The notes beneath the pieces are model-generated. The model saw nothing but the letters and a program-made list of their open reading frames with translations, had not been told where the DNA came from and did no database searches. From Deltaproteobacteria bacterium GWA2_54_12 (GTDB lineage: Bacteria > Desulfobacterota > GWC2-55-46), in the NCBI GenBank assembly GCA_001795535.1, contig MGPK01000073.1, positions 1 to 48,435 of the forward strand: 48,435 bases of DNA, written 5' to 3'. The position numbers and the translations under genes were made by a program. Positions 16,308-25,223 of this stretch are shown in pieces (position 1 is the stretch's first letter; the number at the start of each line of letters is the position of its first letter).

Positions 16308-18170
16308 TTACAAGACCTTTTTTTCAGGCAGAGTAAAGCAGAAGACTGAGCCCTTGCCCGGCTCGGATTCGACCCAGATCCTGCCGCCGTGGCGCTCAAC
16401 GATTTTTTTGCATATCGCCAGTCCCAGGCCCGTACCCGGGAATTCCTTGCCGTGGAAGCGCTGGAATATGACGAAGACCTTATCCATATTTTCCGGCGCT
16501 ATGCCCACGCCGTTGTCCTTTACCGTAAAAACCCAACCCTCGAAGCCCTCCCGCGCGCCCACCTCTATTACAGGCGGCTCACCATGCTTTCTGAATTTTA
16601 TCGCGTTCCCTATGAGGTTCTGGAACAGGCGGATGAATTGCACCGGGTCCGCGTACACGCTGGGCATCTTAGCGCGCCTCACCTCTGCGCCGCTCTCGCT
16701 TATGGCTGTCGCGAGGTTAGCGAGCGCGGCGTCAAGAAGCGCCCCGGAATCAGACCTCTCAAAAGCCCCGCCCGCTGTGTTGACGCGCGAGAACTCGAGG
16801 AGGTCTTTTATCATCACTTCCATTCTTACCGCGCCGTCCACGGCGGATGCTACAAAACTGTCCGCCTCTTCATCGAGTCTGCCTTTGATCCTCCTGGAGA
16901 GGAGCTGAAGATAGCTCGTCACGGCGCGCAGCGGCTCCTGCAAGTCGTGGGACGCGACAAAAGCGAACTGCTGCAAGTCCGCGTTGGAACGGGTAAGCTC
17001 TGCCAATACTTTTTCAAGCTCCTTTTCAGCCTTCTTCCGCTCGGTTATATCGCGGTCAATTCCCCTGTATCCAAGCAGAGTCCCAGCCTTATCGAAAAAA
17101 GGCACAGCGCCGGTTTCAAGCACCACGACACGCCCGTCTTTTGTAAGGTTCTTGTTTTCAAAATAAGAGAACGGCTCCACGGACTTCATTACCCTATCGA
17201 AGAACTCCCTTACACGCTGAGCCTCGTCATCGGGCATTACATCGAAAGGCGTTTTGCCGATAAGCTCTTCGGGCTCGTATCCCAGGATAGAACGCACCTG
17301 CGGACTGATATATGTATAGACGCCATTTACATCGACCTCCCATATTACATCATTTGTCGTCTCGACGAGGTTACGGAACCGCTCCTCTTCCGCCCTTATA
17401 GCCTCCCGCGCCTTCATGCGCTCTGTTATGTCTATGCTGCCCCTGCGATAGGCAAAACCGATGCCAGCCATCCCCAGCAGCCACACGAGCAGATGGGTTG
17501 AGACAATCGTACGGTCCAATTTCGACTCTTTGGCCAGATAGGGCTTCATTGGCAAAGAGACGCTCACGCCGCCGCGCACGTCACCTACCTTGTAGCCCTG
17601 GTGGGCGTGGCACTTGAGGCACCCTTCCTGCGTGACCATGGGCTGCATCAGACGAAGGTAAGGCTGCCCGTCAACTTTGGTAAACTCAGTTCTCTCCTTC
17701 ACCGACCCGCGCTCAAACGCGATAAGGGCCTCACGCTCCCATTCGTCTGCTTTGTTCGCCGGGTTCAGGGGCTTGAGGCTCGTTATGTGGCCTCTCACGC
17801 CGTAAAGTTGGCTGTATTCCGCCATAGCCTGCTTCATTATATAAGCCGGGTTCATCAAGGTCAGCTTTTTGCCCGAAGGGAGCTCTATATCTCTGTCGGG
17901 GATGTGGCTGAGGTAGGGATTTGGCGGGGTAGTTTCACTCGGGGGGACATAAACGCCGCCGTGACTGGTCGCCCATAAACGGAACGCCTGGTCCTTGTTG
18001 AAGGTCGTCAATGCCTCCATTTTGGCCAGTTCCCGGGTGTGGTTGCGTAACTGCCGTAGATTGACGCCCAGGGAAATCACGATAAGGGCCGTAAAGGCGA
18101 CGGCTACGACAGCCGTCAGCCTGCGCAGGTTGTAATATGCTCCGTTCCTGTATAGATCAAATATTTTCAA
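16308..18170 (-). CDS. Sensor histidine kinase with heme-c (Tll0287-type) input domain
   Basis: A 620-residue membrane kinase. Segment TM1 is ~18-38 and TM2 ~222-241; between them is a periplasmic Tll0287/DUF3365-type domain ending in C184-x2-C187-H188 (GCLKCHAHQ), a covalent heme c site. Then come a PAS domain (~262-378), HisKA with H408 in FVASHDLQEPLRAVTSYL, and HATPase (~510-615; NLIGNAIKF, DNGVGIAPE, GTGLGLAICKK). The heme makes it a likely sensor of redox state or a gas such as NO. No cognate regulator is adjacent. An extended -10 promoter lies about 190 nt upstream and a terminator downstream, so it is a single-gene unit. Confidence 0.9.
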   Translation of the reverse strand: MKIFDLYRNGAYYNLRRLTAVVAVAFTALIVISLGVNLRQLRNHTRELAKMEALTTFNKDQAFRLWATSHGGVYVPPSETTPPNPYLSHIPDRDIELPSGKKLTLMNPAYIMKQAMAEYSQLYGVRGHITSLKPLNPANKADEWEREALIAFERGSVKERTEFTKVDGQPYLRLMQPMVTQEGCLKCHAHQGYKVGDVRGGVSVSLPMKPYLAKESKLDRTIVSTHLLVWLLGMAGIGFAYRRGSIDITERMKAREAIRAEEERFRNLVETTNDVIWEVDVNGVYTYISPQVRSILGYEPEELIGKTPFDVMPDDEAQRVREFFDRVMKSVEPFSYFENKNLTKDGRVVVLETGAVPFFDKAGTLLGYRGIDRDITERKKAEKELEKVLAELTRSNADLQQFAFVASHDLQEPLRAVTSYLQLLSRRIKGRLDEEADSFVASAVDGAVRMEVMIKDLLEFSRVNTAGGAFERSDSGALLDAALANLATAISESGAEVRRAKMPSVYADPVQFIRLFQNLIGNAIKFRKHGEPPVIEVGAREGFEGWVFTVKDNGVGIAPENMDKVFVIFQRFHGKEFPGTGLGLAICKKIVERHGGRIWVESEPGKGSVFCFTLPEKKVL

Positions 18171-18367
18171 TTGGCTTATCCCGGTTGCTTATAGACAGGA
18201 ACTCACGCGCCTTGGGTTCGAGCGCCCATCAAAGTGGACTGAAAGGCCCTCGCCCTGATGAAACAAGCTTTTCAAGATGGCGCTGTTCTTTTAATCCTGC
18301 TTGAACTTGAAAATTGACAGAGTGAATACTCTAACGCGAGAATGATGGAGGTGCGCAGGACTCTTTT
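18171..18367. other. Leader of the heme-c kinase gene, no gene seen
   Basis: This is the non-coding stretch between the kinase start (18170) and its extended -10 promoter (18368-18376). I find no convincing small gene, riboswitch or repeat. It would make an unusually long mRNA leader of about 190 nt. Confidence 0.5.
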
Positions 18368-18376
18368 ATTATATCA
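18368..18376 (-). promoter_or_regulatory. Extended -10 promoter of the heme-c kinase gene
   Basis: On the minus strand TGATATAAT is a perfect TGnTATAAT element; no clear -35 at 16-18 bases. It is the only good promoter I see between the aminopeptidase and the kinase. Confidence 0.45.
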
Positions 18377-18470
18377 TGGGAGAGATGGAGCAACTCTGGA
18401 AAAAGAAAGGCAGCGCTGGGCAAAGCCGGGCAAACTGCCTTTTTCCCGTACCAGCATTTCGGAACAATAA

Positions 18471-18502
18471 AAGGGGCGGCAAATTTTAATTTGCCGCCCC
18501 TT
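18471..18502 (-). terminator. Terminator of the M1 aminopeptidase gene
   Basis: A perfect hairpin with arms AAGGGGCGGCAAATT (18471-18485) and AATTTGCCGCCCCTT (18488-18502) lies 29 bp past the aminopeptidase stop. On the minus strand it is followed by TTTTATTGTT. A weaker second hairpin with AAAGGCAG/CTGCCTTT arms lies at 18406-18442. Confidence 0.85.
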
Positions 18503-18531
18503 CTTCAGAGAAAGTGTTTATTGGAAACCTG

Positions 18532-21213
18532 CTACTCCTGAACGCCCTTCAGATAGGTAGAGGCCTGGCCGTGTATGGAAGCGCACGCATCAATAGTTAC
18601 AAGCCGGACTATCTGTTCGAGGGCTGCCGTTACCTTCTCTTTCAACTGCGGTTTCAGGCTGCGCACATGCTGGAATGTATTCAGGAGACGGCTTGCTGTC
18701 GTAGCGTTTATCGGCGCGAGCGACACGACCGTATCCGCGACCCATTGTATGCCCCGGCCGGTCCAGACCATCCTGTTATTGCCTGCCATGGTCAAAAAGA
18801 GCGCGCGGCACCATGTCGGCTGGTTGATGTCAAAGCTCTTCCTGCTCTTTTCGGCCTCTATCTCGTCGAACACATCCGCCCCTGTCCCGCTCGATACCAC
18901 GCGCAAGTAATTGGCGTACCCGCTGAGGTGCCCGTGCCAGTTCTCGTAATATTTTTCAAGGACGGCTTTTCTCGACGGCTCGGCAGAGCGGTTCAATGCC
19001 GTAAGCGCCGAGACGCGCTCAGTTGCGGTCTTCGCCTCTTCAAGAGAACTCAGTATGATGCGGTGGCTGTCCTTTGTGTCGTCAACGGCGATAAGCTCCA
19101 GCAGGACGCCCTTGAGCATCCTCTCCTCTATGCCCTGGCGCATTGTCTTGCCCTCTGCCGTGCCCAATGACCTGAACTCAGCGACCAGCTCGTCCCTGAA
19201 CCGCGCGTTCACGGCGGACATAAGTTTGTCCCGCGCGGCAACCAGCTCCAGATACCAGGTCGCGTAAGAGCGGTCGACAGGCTGCTCGTCTATGCGGATA
19301 AAATTGGCCTTGAGCGAAGCCGGCAGGCTTTTGTCGGAAAGAAAAACGCCGTACAGGTCGAGCCACTCAGAGCTTATGGAGGCCGCCGGGTCGTTGAGGA
19401 GCTTCACGCGCTGCCTGTCGGTGAGCTTTCTCATGGCGTCTACCCGGTTATAGGCGTTCGGGTCAAGCCGGGCCTGCGCCGAGAGCGTCTTTTCATCAGC
19501 GTTCTCGTGCCGGAAGGTGCCGTAAAAAGAGCTGTCCCGGTTCATCGAAGCGAACGCCGGGGGCTCGTTGAGGTTTTCGAAGACGACCTCTGTTTCAAAC
19601 TCATTGAGCATGATTACCCGCTCTGTCCCTTCGATATCGAGCCCCTTTTCATCGACCAGGCTTAAGGCTATCGGCAGGAAAAAAGGCCTCAATCCTTCCT
19701 GCTTCTCCTGCTTGATGCGTATATGGAAGCGCCCTGCCCCTTTGTCGTATTCGGTTACGGCGGATACCTTCGGGTATCCTATCCTGTACAGCCATTCGCT
19801 CTTGAACTGCGTAAGCGACACGCCCGAGACCTCTTCAAAGCATTCAAAGAACTGGTCGGTATTGGCGTTGCCGGCGCGGTAGCGGCTGAAGTACAGCCTT
19901 TTGCCGGCCACAAATGCCTCTGGCCCGATAATGAGGCGCAGCATCCGTATGACTTCGGCGGCCTTTACATAGGTCACTCCGTCAATAAGCTCCTCAGGGT
20001 CGTTGAAGCCCTCCCTTACGATTCGTCCGAAGTGGCCAGCGTCTTCTATGGTCAGAGGGCCCAACAAAGGCGCTCTTATCGAATCCACCTGATTGAGCCT
20101 TACAAAGGCCGGGTCGAAAAGGTCGGCCATGAACTGCCTTTCCACATCGACCGTGTACGCCTCGTTCAGCCAGACATCGAACGGCGTTTCCATGGTCGTT
20201 TCCGAGCCGCACTGGTTGTGCTCGAATTCATGCACTATCACTGCATGAGCGTACAGAAGGAGATGGTCGAGCGTGTGTTCAGTTATGAGGGCGGCATCGG
20301 TTACGATGGTCGTGTTCCCCAGGTTTTCCATGCCGCCGAAGTTGGACTTCGTCATGCAGATGGTGCGGTAGGTGTCGAACTCGTATTCATAGTCCTGGGT
20401 CTTGCCGACCCACAGGACCGAATCTTTCAGAATGGCCATCGGCACGCGGGCTTCCTCAGTTGAGCCCGGCGGCACAAGGTACTCGAGGCGCACTTTGCGG
20501 ACCGACGGATACGAGACTTCGTCTACAAGCATATCCCAGGTCCCGGCCGCCACAAAGAAAAGGTACGGGGCCATGGGCACCGGGTTCTCGTATGTTATGC
20601 GCTGGCGCGACGGGTCTCCGGGCTTTTGCACTGGAACGCCGCCGGGGTTGGCGCTTTTACATACATTGCCGTTGCTGATGAGGTGGGTATAAGCTGCGTC
20701 CGCCTCTATGGTCGTAGTCATGGTGCACTTGGCGCGGCAGTCGTCGAAGATTGGCATGATGCGCTGAAAGCCCCATTGCTGGCACTGTGAGATGAACTGC
20801 TGCGGCGCTCCGGGAGGGGTCGTGTCTTTGTATATCCCTTCGAGGATGTGCTCGGTTGGGGTACACCTGCTCTGCGTCCTCACGAAAAACCTCTCCCCTG
20901 CTTCGACCCTCCGTGGAAGCTTTACGGCAAGCTTGTCTTTTTCGCGCCTGTATTCAAAGGCGAGCTGGGAGCCCTGTTCGTCCTCCTGGCTTGTCAGCCA
21001 TTCGACACTGGTTATTTCCAGGTCCCTGGCGTCGAGTATGAGTTCGTCCAGAGCAGTGAGCGCGCTCATCTGCAGGAGCCCGCTCGTTTCAACTTTCTCT
21101 CCGGCGAAGTTTATGCATATCGTGAGGTGTTCGAGCTTCACCGGAAGCGCTCCAAAGTCTTCCCTCTGGTATTTGAACTGCCTGGATGCCGGGCTGTTTT
21201 CAGTTTTTCCCAC
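18532..21213 (-). CDS. pepN: M1 family aminopeptidase (PepN-like)
   Basis: An 893-residue zinc metallopeptidase that removes N-terminal residues from peptides. The exopeptidase motif is GGMEN (293-297). The zinc site is H328-E329-x2-H332 (HEFEH) followed after exactly 18 residues by E351 (WLNEAYTV). The N-terminal half is beta-rich and the C-terminal ~400 residues helical, as in PepN. There is no signal peptide, so it is cytoplasmic. The start is GTG at 21213, supported by AAGGAAGG eight bases upstream; the nearby ATG at 21232 is out of frame. A family P palindrome lies just upstream and a strong terminator follows the gene. Confidence 0.9.
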   Translation of the reverse strand: MGKTENSPASRQFKYQREDFGALPVKLEHLTICINFAGEKVETSGLLQMSALTALDELILDARDLEITSVEWLTSQEDEQGSQLAFEYRREKDKLAVKLPRRVEAGERFFVRTQSRCTPTEHILEGIYKDTTPPGAPQQFISQCQQWGFQRIMPIFDDCRAKCTMTTTIEADAAYTHLISNGNVCKSANPGGVPVQKPGDPSRQRITYENPVPMAPYLFFVAAGTWDMLVDEVSYPSVRKVRLEYLVPPGSTEEARVPMAILKDSVLWVGKTQDYEYEFDTYRTICMTKSNFGGMENLGNTTIVTDAALITEHTLDHLLLYAHAVIVHEFEHNQCGSETTMETPFDVWLNEAYTVDVERQFMADLFDPAFVRLNQVDSIRAPLLGPLTIEDAGHFGRIVREGFNDPEELIDGVTYVKAAEVIRMLRLIIGPEAFVAGKRLYFSRYRAGNANTDQFFECFEEVSGVSLTQFKSEWLYRIGYPKVSAVTEYDKGAGRFHIRIKQEKQEGLRPFFLPIALSLVDEKGLDIEGTERVIMLNEFETEVVFENLNEPPAFASMNRDSSFYGTFRHENADEKTLSAQARLDPNAYNRVDAMRKLTDRQRVKLLNDPAASISSEWLDLYGVFLSDKSLPASLKANFIRIDEQPVDRSYATWYLELVAARDKLMSAVNARFRDELVAEFRSLGTAEGKTMRQGIEERMLKGVLLELIAVDDTKDSHRIILSSLEEAKTATERVSALTALNRSAEPSRKAVLEKYYENWHGHLSGYANYLRVVSSGTGADVFDEIEAEKSRKSFDINQPTWCRALFLTMAGNNRMVWTGRGIQWVADTVVSLAPINATTASRLLNTFQHVRSLKPQLKEKVTAALEQIVRLVTIDACASIHGQASTYLKGVQE

Positions 21214-21249
21214 TGTATACCTTCCTTTTCATGGACTTTTGAATGAGAC

Positions 21250-21376
21250 TGCCTCTAAAAATTAGATATTTTTTCTGAAGTCAAGGAAGGGCGGAAATAA
21301 AAAGCGCAGCATATATGGATAATATGTGAGCATTTTTATTTGCCCTGCCGAGGTCAGGAAAAAGAGCAATTTTTAT
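21250..21376. repeat. Palindromic repeat family P, copy 1
   Basis: About 127 bp, upstream of the aminopeptidase gene. It starts TGCCTCTAAAAATTAG, ends GAGCAATTTTTAT, and has a central inverted repeat CATATAT-GGATA-ATATGTG. The whole unit is an imperfect palindrome. Two related copies are at 48194-48319 and from 48366 to the window end. No protein is encoded in it. Confidence 0.8.
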
Positions 21377-21568
21377 GACTAGATTATAAAGGAAGGTGGA
21401 AAATATATCGAGTTTTTTGGGAGGAAAAGGAAACGCCCCCTGCGGGACAGGGGGCGGCGGGTAACAGAAGCCAGGGGAGAATGCGGAAGTGCAAACGAGG
21501 AGTTATTACAAGAGAAGTCTTTTTATAAACCCGCAAACTTTTGACGGGTATTTATCATCAATTCATTA
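21377..21568. other. Non-coding stretch, nothing recognised
   Basis: AT-rich DNA between family P copy 1 and the end of the receiver gene. It includes a GC-rich segment (about 21435-21460, CGCCCCCTGCGGG and GGGGGCGGCGGG) that could pair weakly. No gene or clear promoter is seen. Confidence 0.4.
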
Positions 21569-21961
21569 TCAAGGCCTGCGGCATTTCTTTTTACCCGGCG
21601 CGTCAAAAAGGACTATCTGCACCATCTCAAGGAATTGCTCCGGCGTAACGGGCCATGTCAGCCAGCATGTGACCCCGGCCTCCTTCCATTTCATCTGCCT
21701 TTCCAGGTCCTCTTTTTCCGCCATCAGGATGACCGGGACCCTTTTCATGGCGGAGTGCGCCTTCAGCAGCCGGAGCCCCATCACATCAATGCCGGCGCCG
21801 GACTGACAAGTGATTACGATGTCAGGCGCGTATCCCTGGCCCAGCAGACCTCTTATCTCCAGCAGCCCAGAGGCCTGCCTTACCTCGAAGCCTTCTCCGT
21901 CAAGCACGAAACCCATCATCGACCTTACCGCCTGCCCGCCGTCTATGATGAGCGCCTTCAT
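21569..21961 (-). CDS. Degenerate single-domain receiver (pseudo-receiver)
   Basis: A 130-residue protein with the CheY-like fold pattern (MKALIIDG start, PDIVIT strand, RVPVILMAEKED, GVTCWLTWPVTPEQF). The phosphorylation site is lost. The acidic pair is D7-G8, the phospho-Asp position is T51/C52 (PDIVITCQSG), the switch Thr is Met80, and the conserved Lys before Pro is Trp103. It therefore should not be phosphorylated in the usual way and may act as a constitutive binding module. The ATG has GGAGAG just upstream. It is a single gene with no partner kinase next to it. Confidence 0.78.
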   Translation of the reverse strand: MKALIIDGGQAVRSMMGFVLDGEGFEVRQASGLLEIRGLLGQGYAPDIVITCQSGAGIDVMGLRLLKAHSAMKRVPVILMAEKEDLERQMKWKEAGVTCWLTWPVTPEQFLEMVQIVLFDAPGKKKCRRP

Positions 21962-22155
21962 GGTCTCTCCGGGAGCAGCTGTTTTTTACGCGAAACATTT
22001 TTGCGGGCGTGCCTGTCTCGTGCATCTGAATTATTTATCGGATGCCTGCGAGTTTAAGTAATCGGGAATGAGGACTAATTTAAGGAGGAAAAGGTGTTGA
22101 ATTGAGGATGGACCAAAAGGATGAGGGAGCTTACCGGCAAAAGGATTGAGAAGGG

Positions 22156-22809
22156 TCAGTCGGGGTTTACGATGCCTTTTTTAATGGCGGTCTTTATGAG
22201 GCTGGCCATGTCGTTGACCTTGAGCTTTTTCATGATATTGTTCCTGTGGCTTTTGACCGTTGCCAGAGAGATGAAGAGCTTTCCGGCTATTTCCTTGCTC
22301 GTGGAGCCGTCGGCGATATGCTTCAATATCTCCTTTTCGCGCGCGGAAAGCGTATCAAACGGGTCGTTGCTCTGCTCTTTTTTGATCACATCCACGAAGT
22401 CGTTAAGAAGCTCTTCAGTAACGGCCGGACTGGCGTACTTGCCGCCGGTGCTCACCTTCTCGACCGCCTTTAGAAGCTCTCCGGGGTCGGAATCCTTGAG
22501 CACATATCCGAGCGCGCCGGCCCTGAACGCGTCTATGGGGTGATTAAGATCGGCGTGCATGGAAAGGATGATGACCCGGGTTCCCGGGACTTCTTCCACT
22601 ACCCTTCTGGTAACGGCTATGCCGTCGAGGTCAGGCATTGTGATGTCGAGAATGGCTATGTCCGGCTTCATGACAGAGATTGCCTTCAGGGCAGCGTTCC
22701 CGTTGTCAGCCTCGCCTATGACATCGTAATCAGAGCCCGACAGGACTGACTTTATCCCGTTTCTGAAAACCGGATGGTCGTCCGCGATAAATATCCTGAT
22801 TTTTTTCAT
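22156..22809 (-). CDS. NarL/FixJ-type response regulator
   Basis: A 217-residue DNA-binding response regulator. The receiver has the acidic pair in FIADDHPVF, phospho-Asp D55 (IAILDITMPDLDG) and a conserved Lys in YVLKDSDPGELL. The C-terminal part is a LuxR-type helix-turn-helix (LSAREKEILKHIADGSTSKEIAGKL, TVKSHRNNIMKKL). It should activate or repress genes after phosphorylation by an unknown kinase. The frame is open to 22878, but the ATG at 22809 begins directly at the receiver. A promoter lies at 22843-22872. Confidence 0.92.
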   Translation of the reverse strand: MKKIRIFIADDHPVFRNGIKSVLSGSDYDVIGEADNGNAALKAISVMKPDIAILDITMPDLDGIAVTRRVVEEVPGTRVIILSMHADLNHPIDAFRAGALGYVLKDSDPGELLKAVEKVSTGGKYASPAVTEELLNDFVDVIKKEQSNDPFDTLSAREKEILKHIADGSTSKEIAGKLFISLATVKSHRNNIMKKLKVNDMASLIKTAIKKGIVNPD

Positions 22810-22842
22810 GGATTTGGAACACCCCGAAGTAAGCTGTAAACC

Positions 22843-22872
22843 ATTATATAAACAACCGGCGCATGAAATCAA
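22843..22872 (-). promoter_or_regulatory. Sigma-70-type promoter of the NarL-type regulator
   Basis: Minus strand: TTGATT (22872-22867), an 18-base spacer, TATAAT (22848-22843). The -10 is perfect and the -35 matches 4 of 6. Transcription would begin near 22836, 27 nt before the ATG. Confidence 0.55.
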
Positions 22873-22968
22873 CCGCAATCATATCAATCGGGATGCGCAA
22901 AGCGGAAATAAGACAAAGACCCGGTAAAAGTCCAACTGCGGGAGGACGGGTGCGGAAAGAGAATCATG

Positions 22969-23093
22969 CAGGTCGCTCAAAAAGTTTCCAGATGCGAGGA
23001 GTCAAGGAGCGGGGAGTGAGGCGTACGTTGTTTGTACGCCGCAATGACAAGCGACAATGACGACAAAGCAGATGGGCCTTTTTGAGCGACCTG
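22969..23093. repeat. Palindromic repeat family R, copy R1
   Basis: A 125-bp unit with exact 16-bp inverted ends, CAGGTCGCTCAAAAAG (22969-22984) and its complement (23078-23093). A central hairpin GGCGTAC-GTTGTTT-GTACGCC is at 23020-23040. Its right end is 6 bp from the stop codon of ftsH (23100-23102). It may act as the 3' hairpin of the ftsH transcript. Confidence 0.88.
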
Positions 23094-23099
23094 ATAGGG

Positions 23100-25010
23100 T
23101 TAGTTGCTGGCCTTCCTAAACGGCTCCCCCCCTTTTGACTTGCGTATAATGTCGTCCACCTCTCCGGCATCGAGTGATTCGTTCACAATGAGCGCCCCCG
23201 CGAGGTCTTCGAGAACGCCCTTACCCCTGGCGAGTATCTCATCGGCCCTGCCTTCGGCGCTAAGGAGCATGCTTCTTATCTCCTGGTCCATGAGCCAGGC
23301 CATGTCCTCGCTGTAGCGCTTCTGGATGGATATGTCCCTGCCCAGGAACGGGTGCTCCTCTCCCCTGCCGAAGTTCAAAGGCCCGACTTTGTCGGACATG
23401 CCCCACTGGGCGACCATCTTCTCGGCCAGCCCCGTCGCGTTCTTCAGGTCGTCGTTGGCGCCTGAGCTCACATCATTGAACATGAGCTTTTCCGCCGCCC
23501 TGCCAGCTAGGGCCACGGCAAGCCTGTTCATGAGGTAGCTCTTCGGGTAATAATGCCTGTCTTCCTCTGGGACGAACTGGGTAGCCCCGAGAGACATGCC
23601 CCTTGGGATTATCGAAACTTTGTGTATCGGGTCGGTATGCGGCAAGCTCCAGGAGACGAGCGCGTGGCCTGCCTCGTGAAACGCCGTTATCTTTTTTTCC
23701 TGGTCGGAGAAGGTCTCTTCCCTTTTCGACCCCATGATGACCCTGTCCATCGCCTCTTCAAAGTCCCTGGTGTCTATCCTGTCCTTTCCCTTTTTGACAG
23801 CCTCGAGGGCCGCCTCGTTCACGAGGTTCTCCAGGTCAGCCCCGGTCATGCCGGGCGTGCCCTTCGCTATTTTTTCCATGTCGACATCCGGGGAAAGCTT
23901 CTTGTTCCTCGAATGGACTTCAAGTATGGCCTTCCGGTCCTTCCAGCCGGGCCTGTCTATGACTATGTGCCGGTCGAACCTGCCGGGCCGAAGGAGCGCC
24001 GGGTCGAGGACATCGGGCCTGTTGGTAGCCGCTATTAAGATTATCTCCTCGTGGGGCTCGAAGCCGTCCATCTCGCTCAGGAGCTGGTTCAATGTCTGCT
24101 CCCTCTCGTCGTGCCCCCCGCCAAGCCCGGCCCCGCGCGTCCTCCCGACCGAGTCTATCTCGTCTATGAATATTATCGAAGGCTTGGCCTCCCTCGCCTT
24201 CTTGAACATGTCCCGTACCCTTGACGCGCCCACGCCCACGAACATCTCGATGAACTCGGAAGCGCTTATGCTGAAAAACGGTACCCCGGCTTCCCCCGCC
24301 GTCGCCCTGGCAAGAAGCGTCTTCCCTGTGCCGGGCGGGCCTATGAGCAGTATGCCCTTTGGGACCTTGGCCCCGATGGATGTGAATTTTCCGGGATTTT
24401 TAAGAAAGGCGACCGTCTCCTGAAGCTCCATCTTGGCGTTCTCCAGGCCAGCCACACCGTTGAAGGTAACTCCGGGCTTTTTCGCATTAAAGAGCTTGGC
24501 CTTGCTGAGGCCGAAGTTGAAAAGGCCGCCCTGAGCGCCCTGGCCCCCCTGCTGGGCCCTGCGCATTATGAGCACCCAGATGCCTATTATCAGCACCCAC
24601 GGCAGAACGAGCAGGAAGACCTGCCAGAAGCCTGACCCTCCGCTCGGCTTGACATCGACCGTCACGCCGCGCCTCTCGAACTCGCTCATTATACCTGGGC
24701 CCTGGAATGAAGGCAGGTAGGTGCGGAAGGTCATTGTCCTTAGAGGTTCCTGGCCTTTTACAGGGCTGTGCGTGACTGGCGAGACAAAATCCCCGGATAC
24801 CTCCTCGCCTTCTATGGTCACGGAACTTATGTTCCCGGCCTCAAGCTGGTTTCTGAACTCGGTATAGGTTATCTTCTGCCTGGCTCCCGCGCCGGTGTCC
24901 GCTGACTGACCCCAGATATAGATGAACGCCCCGAAAAGGATAAGAACTATCGCGATTTTCCAGGTAGACCCTCTCTGTCCGTTGCCGGGGTATTTCCTTT
25001 CATCAGCCAT
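23100..25010 (-). CDS. ftsH: ATP-dependent zinc metalloprotease FtsH
   Basis: A 636-residue membrane AAA+ protease that degrades unfolded membrane proteins and regulators. It has two membrane segments (~18-34 and ~129-149) flanking a periplasmic domain. The AAA module carries Walker A GPPGTGKT (224-231), Walker B IIFIDEID, and the second region of homology (ATNRPDVLDPALLRPGRFDR). The zinc site is HEAGH (445-449), with the downstream third-ligand region SSGANDDLKNAT. No ribosome site is obvious before the ATG. The gene stands alone; repeat R1 follows its stop by 6 bp and R2 lies about 95 bp before its start. Confidence 0.96.
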   Translation of the reverse strand: MADERKYPGNGQRGSTWKIAIVLILFGAFIYIWGQSADTGAGARQKITYTEFRNQLEAGNISSVTIEGEEVSGDFVSPVTHSPVKGQEPLRTMTFRTYLPSFQGPGIMSEFERRGVTVDVKPSGGSGFWQVFLLVLPWVLIIGIWVLIMRRAQQGGQGAQGGLFNFGLSKAKLFNAKKPGVTFNGVAGLENAKMELQETVAFLKNPGKFTSIGAKVPKGILLIGPPGTGKTLLARATAGEAGVPFFSISASEFIEMFVGVGASRVRDMFKKAREAKPSIIFIDEIDSVGRTRGAGLGGGHDEREQTLNQLLSEMDGFEPHEEIILIAATNRPDVLDPALLRPGRFDRHIVIDRPGWKDRKAILEVHSRNKKLSPDVDMEKIAKGTPGMTGADLENLVNEAALEAVKKGKDRIDTRDFEEAMDRVIMGSKREETFSDQEKKITAFHEAGHALVSWSLPHTDPIHKVSIIPRGMSLGATQFVPEEDRHYYPKSYLMNRLAVALAGRAAEKLMFNDVSSGANDDLKNATGLAEKMVAQWGMSDKVGPLNFGRGEEHPFLGRDISIQKRYSEDMAWLMDQEIRSMLLSAEGRADEILARGKGVLEDLAGALIVNESLDAGEVDDIIRKSKGGEPFRKASN

Positions 25011-25104
25011 AATTAGAGTCTATAAGAGAATTCGGTAAAAGCAATCAGGGACAGGGGGGGCGAAAATGAGAAGAATTGAATAGACTTTTGCGAGTAAACA
25101 AATA

Positions 25105-25221
25105 CAGGCTGCTCAAAACGCTCCGCTGCTGGACTGCGAAGAGAGAGAGGAATGAGGCGTACTTTGCCGCAATTACGAACGACGATGACAACAACGCAGA
25201 TGGGGCGTTTTCAGAAGCCTG
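25105..25221. repeat. Palindromic repeat family R, copy R2
   Basis: A 117-bp unit. Ends CAGGCTGCTCAAAACGC and GCGTTTTCAGAAGCCTG are complementary at 15 of 17 bases. The inner sequence (GGACTGCGAAGAG, ACAACGCAGATGG) matches R3 and R4. Its right end is 2 bp from the stop codon of the DUF155 gene (25224-25226). It lies in the ftsH upstream region. Confidence 0.85.
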
Positions 25222-25223
25222 TT

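Noticed and set aside
16389-17501. 370-residue open frame opposite the heme-c kinase
   Set aside because: It lies opposite a kinase with intact domains and has no recognisable family features.
18406-18442. Hairpin AAAGGCAG/CTGCCTTT as a plus-strand terminator
   Set aside because: No plus-strand gene ends here; at most it is a weak second terminator for the aminopeptidase.
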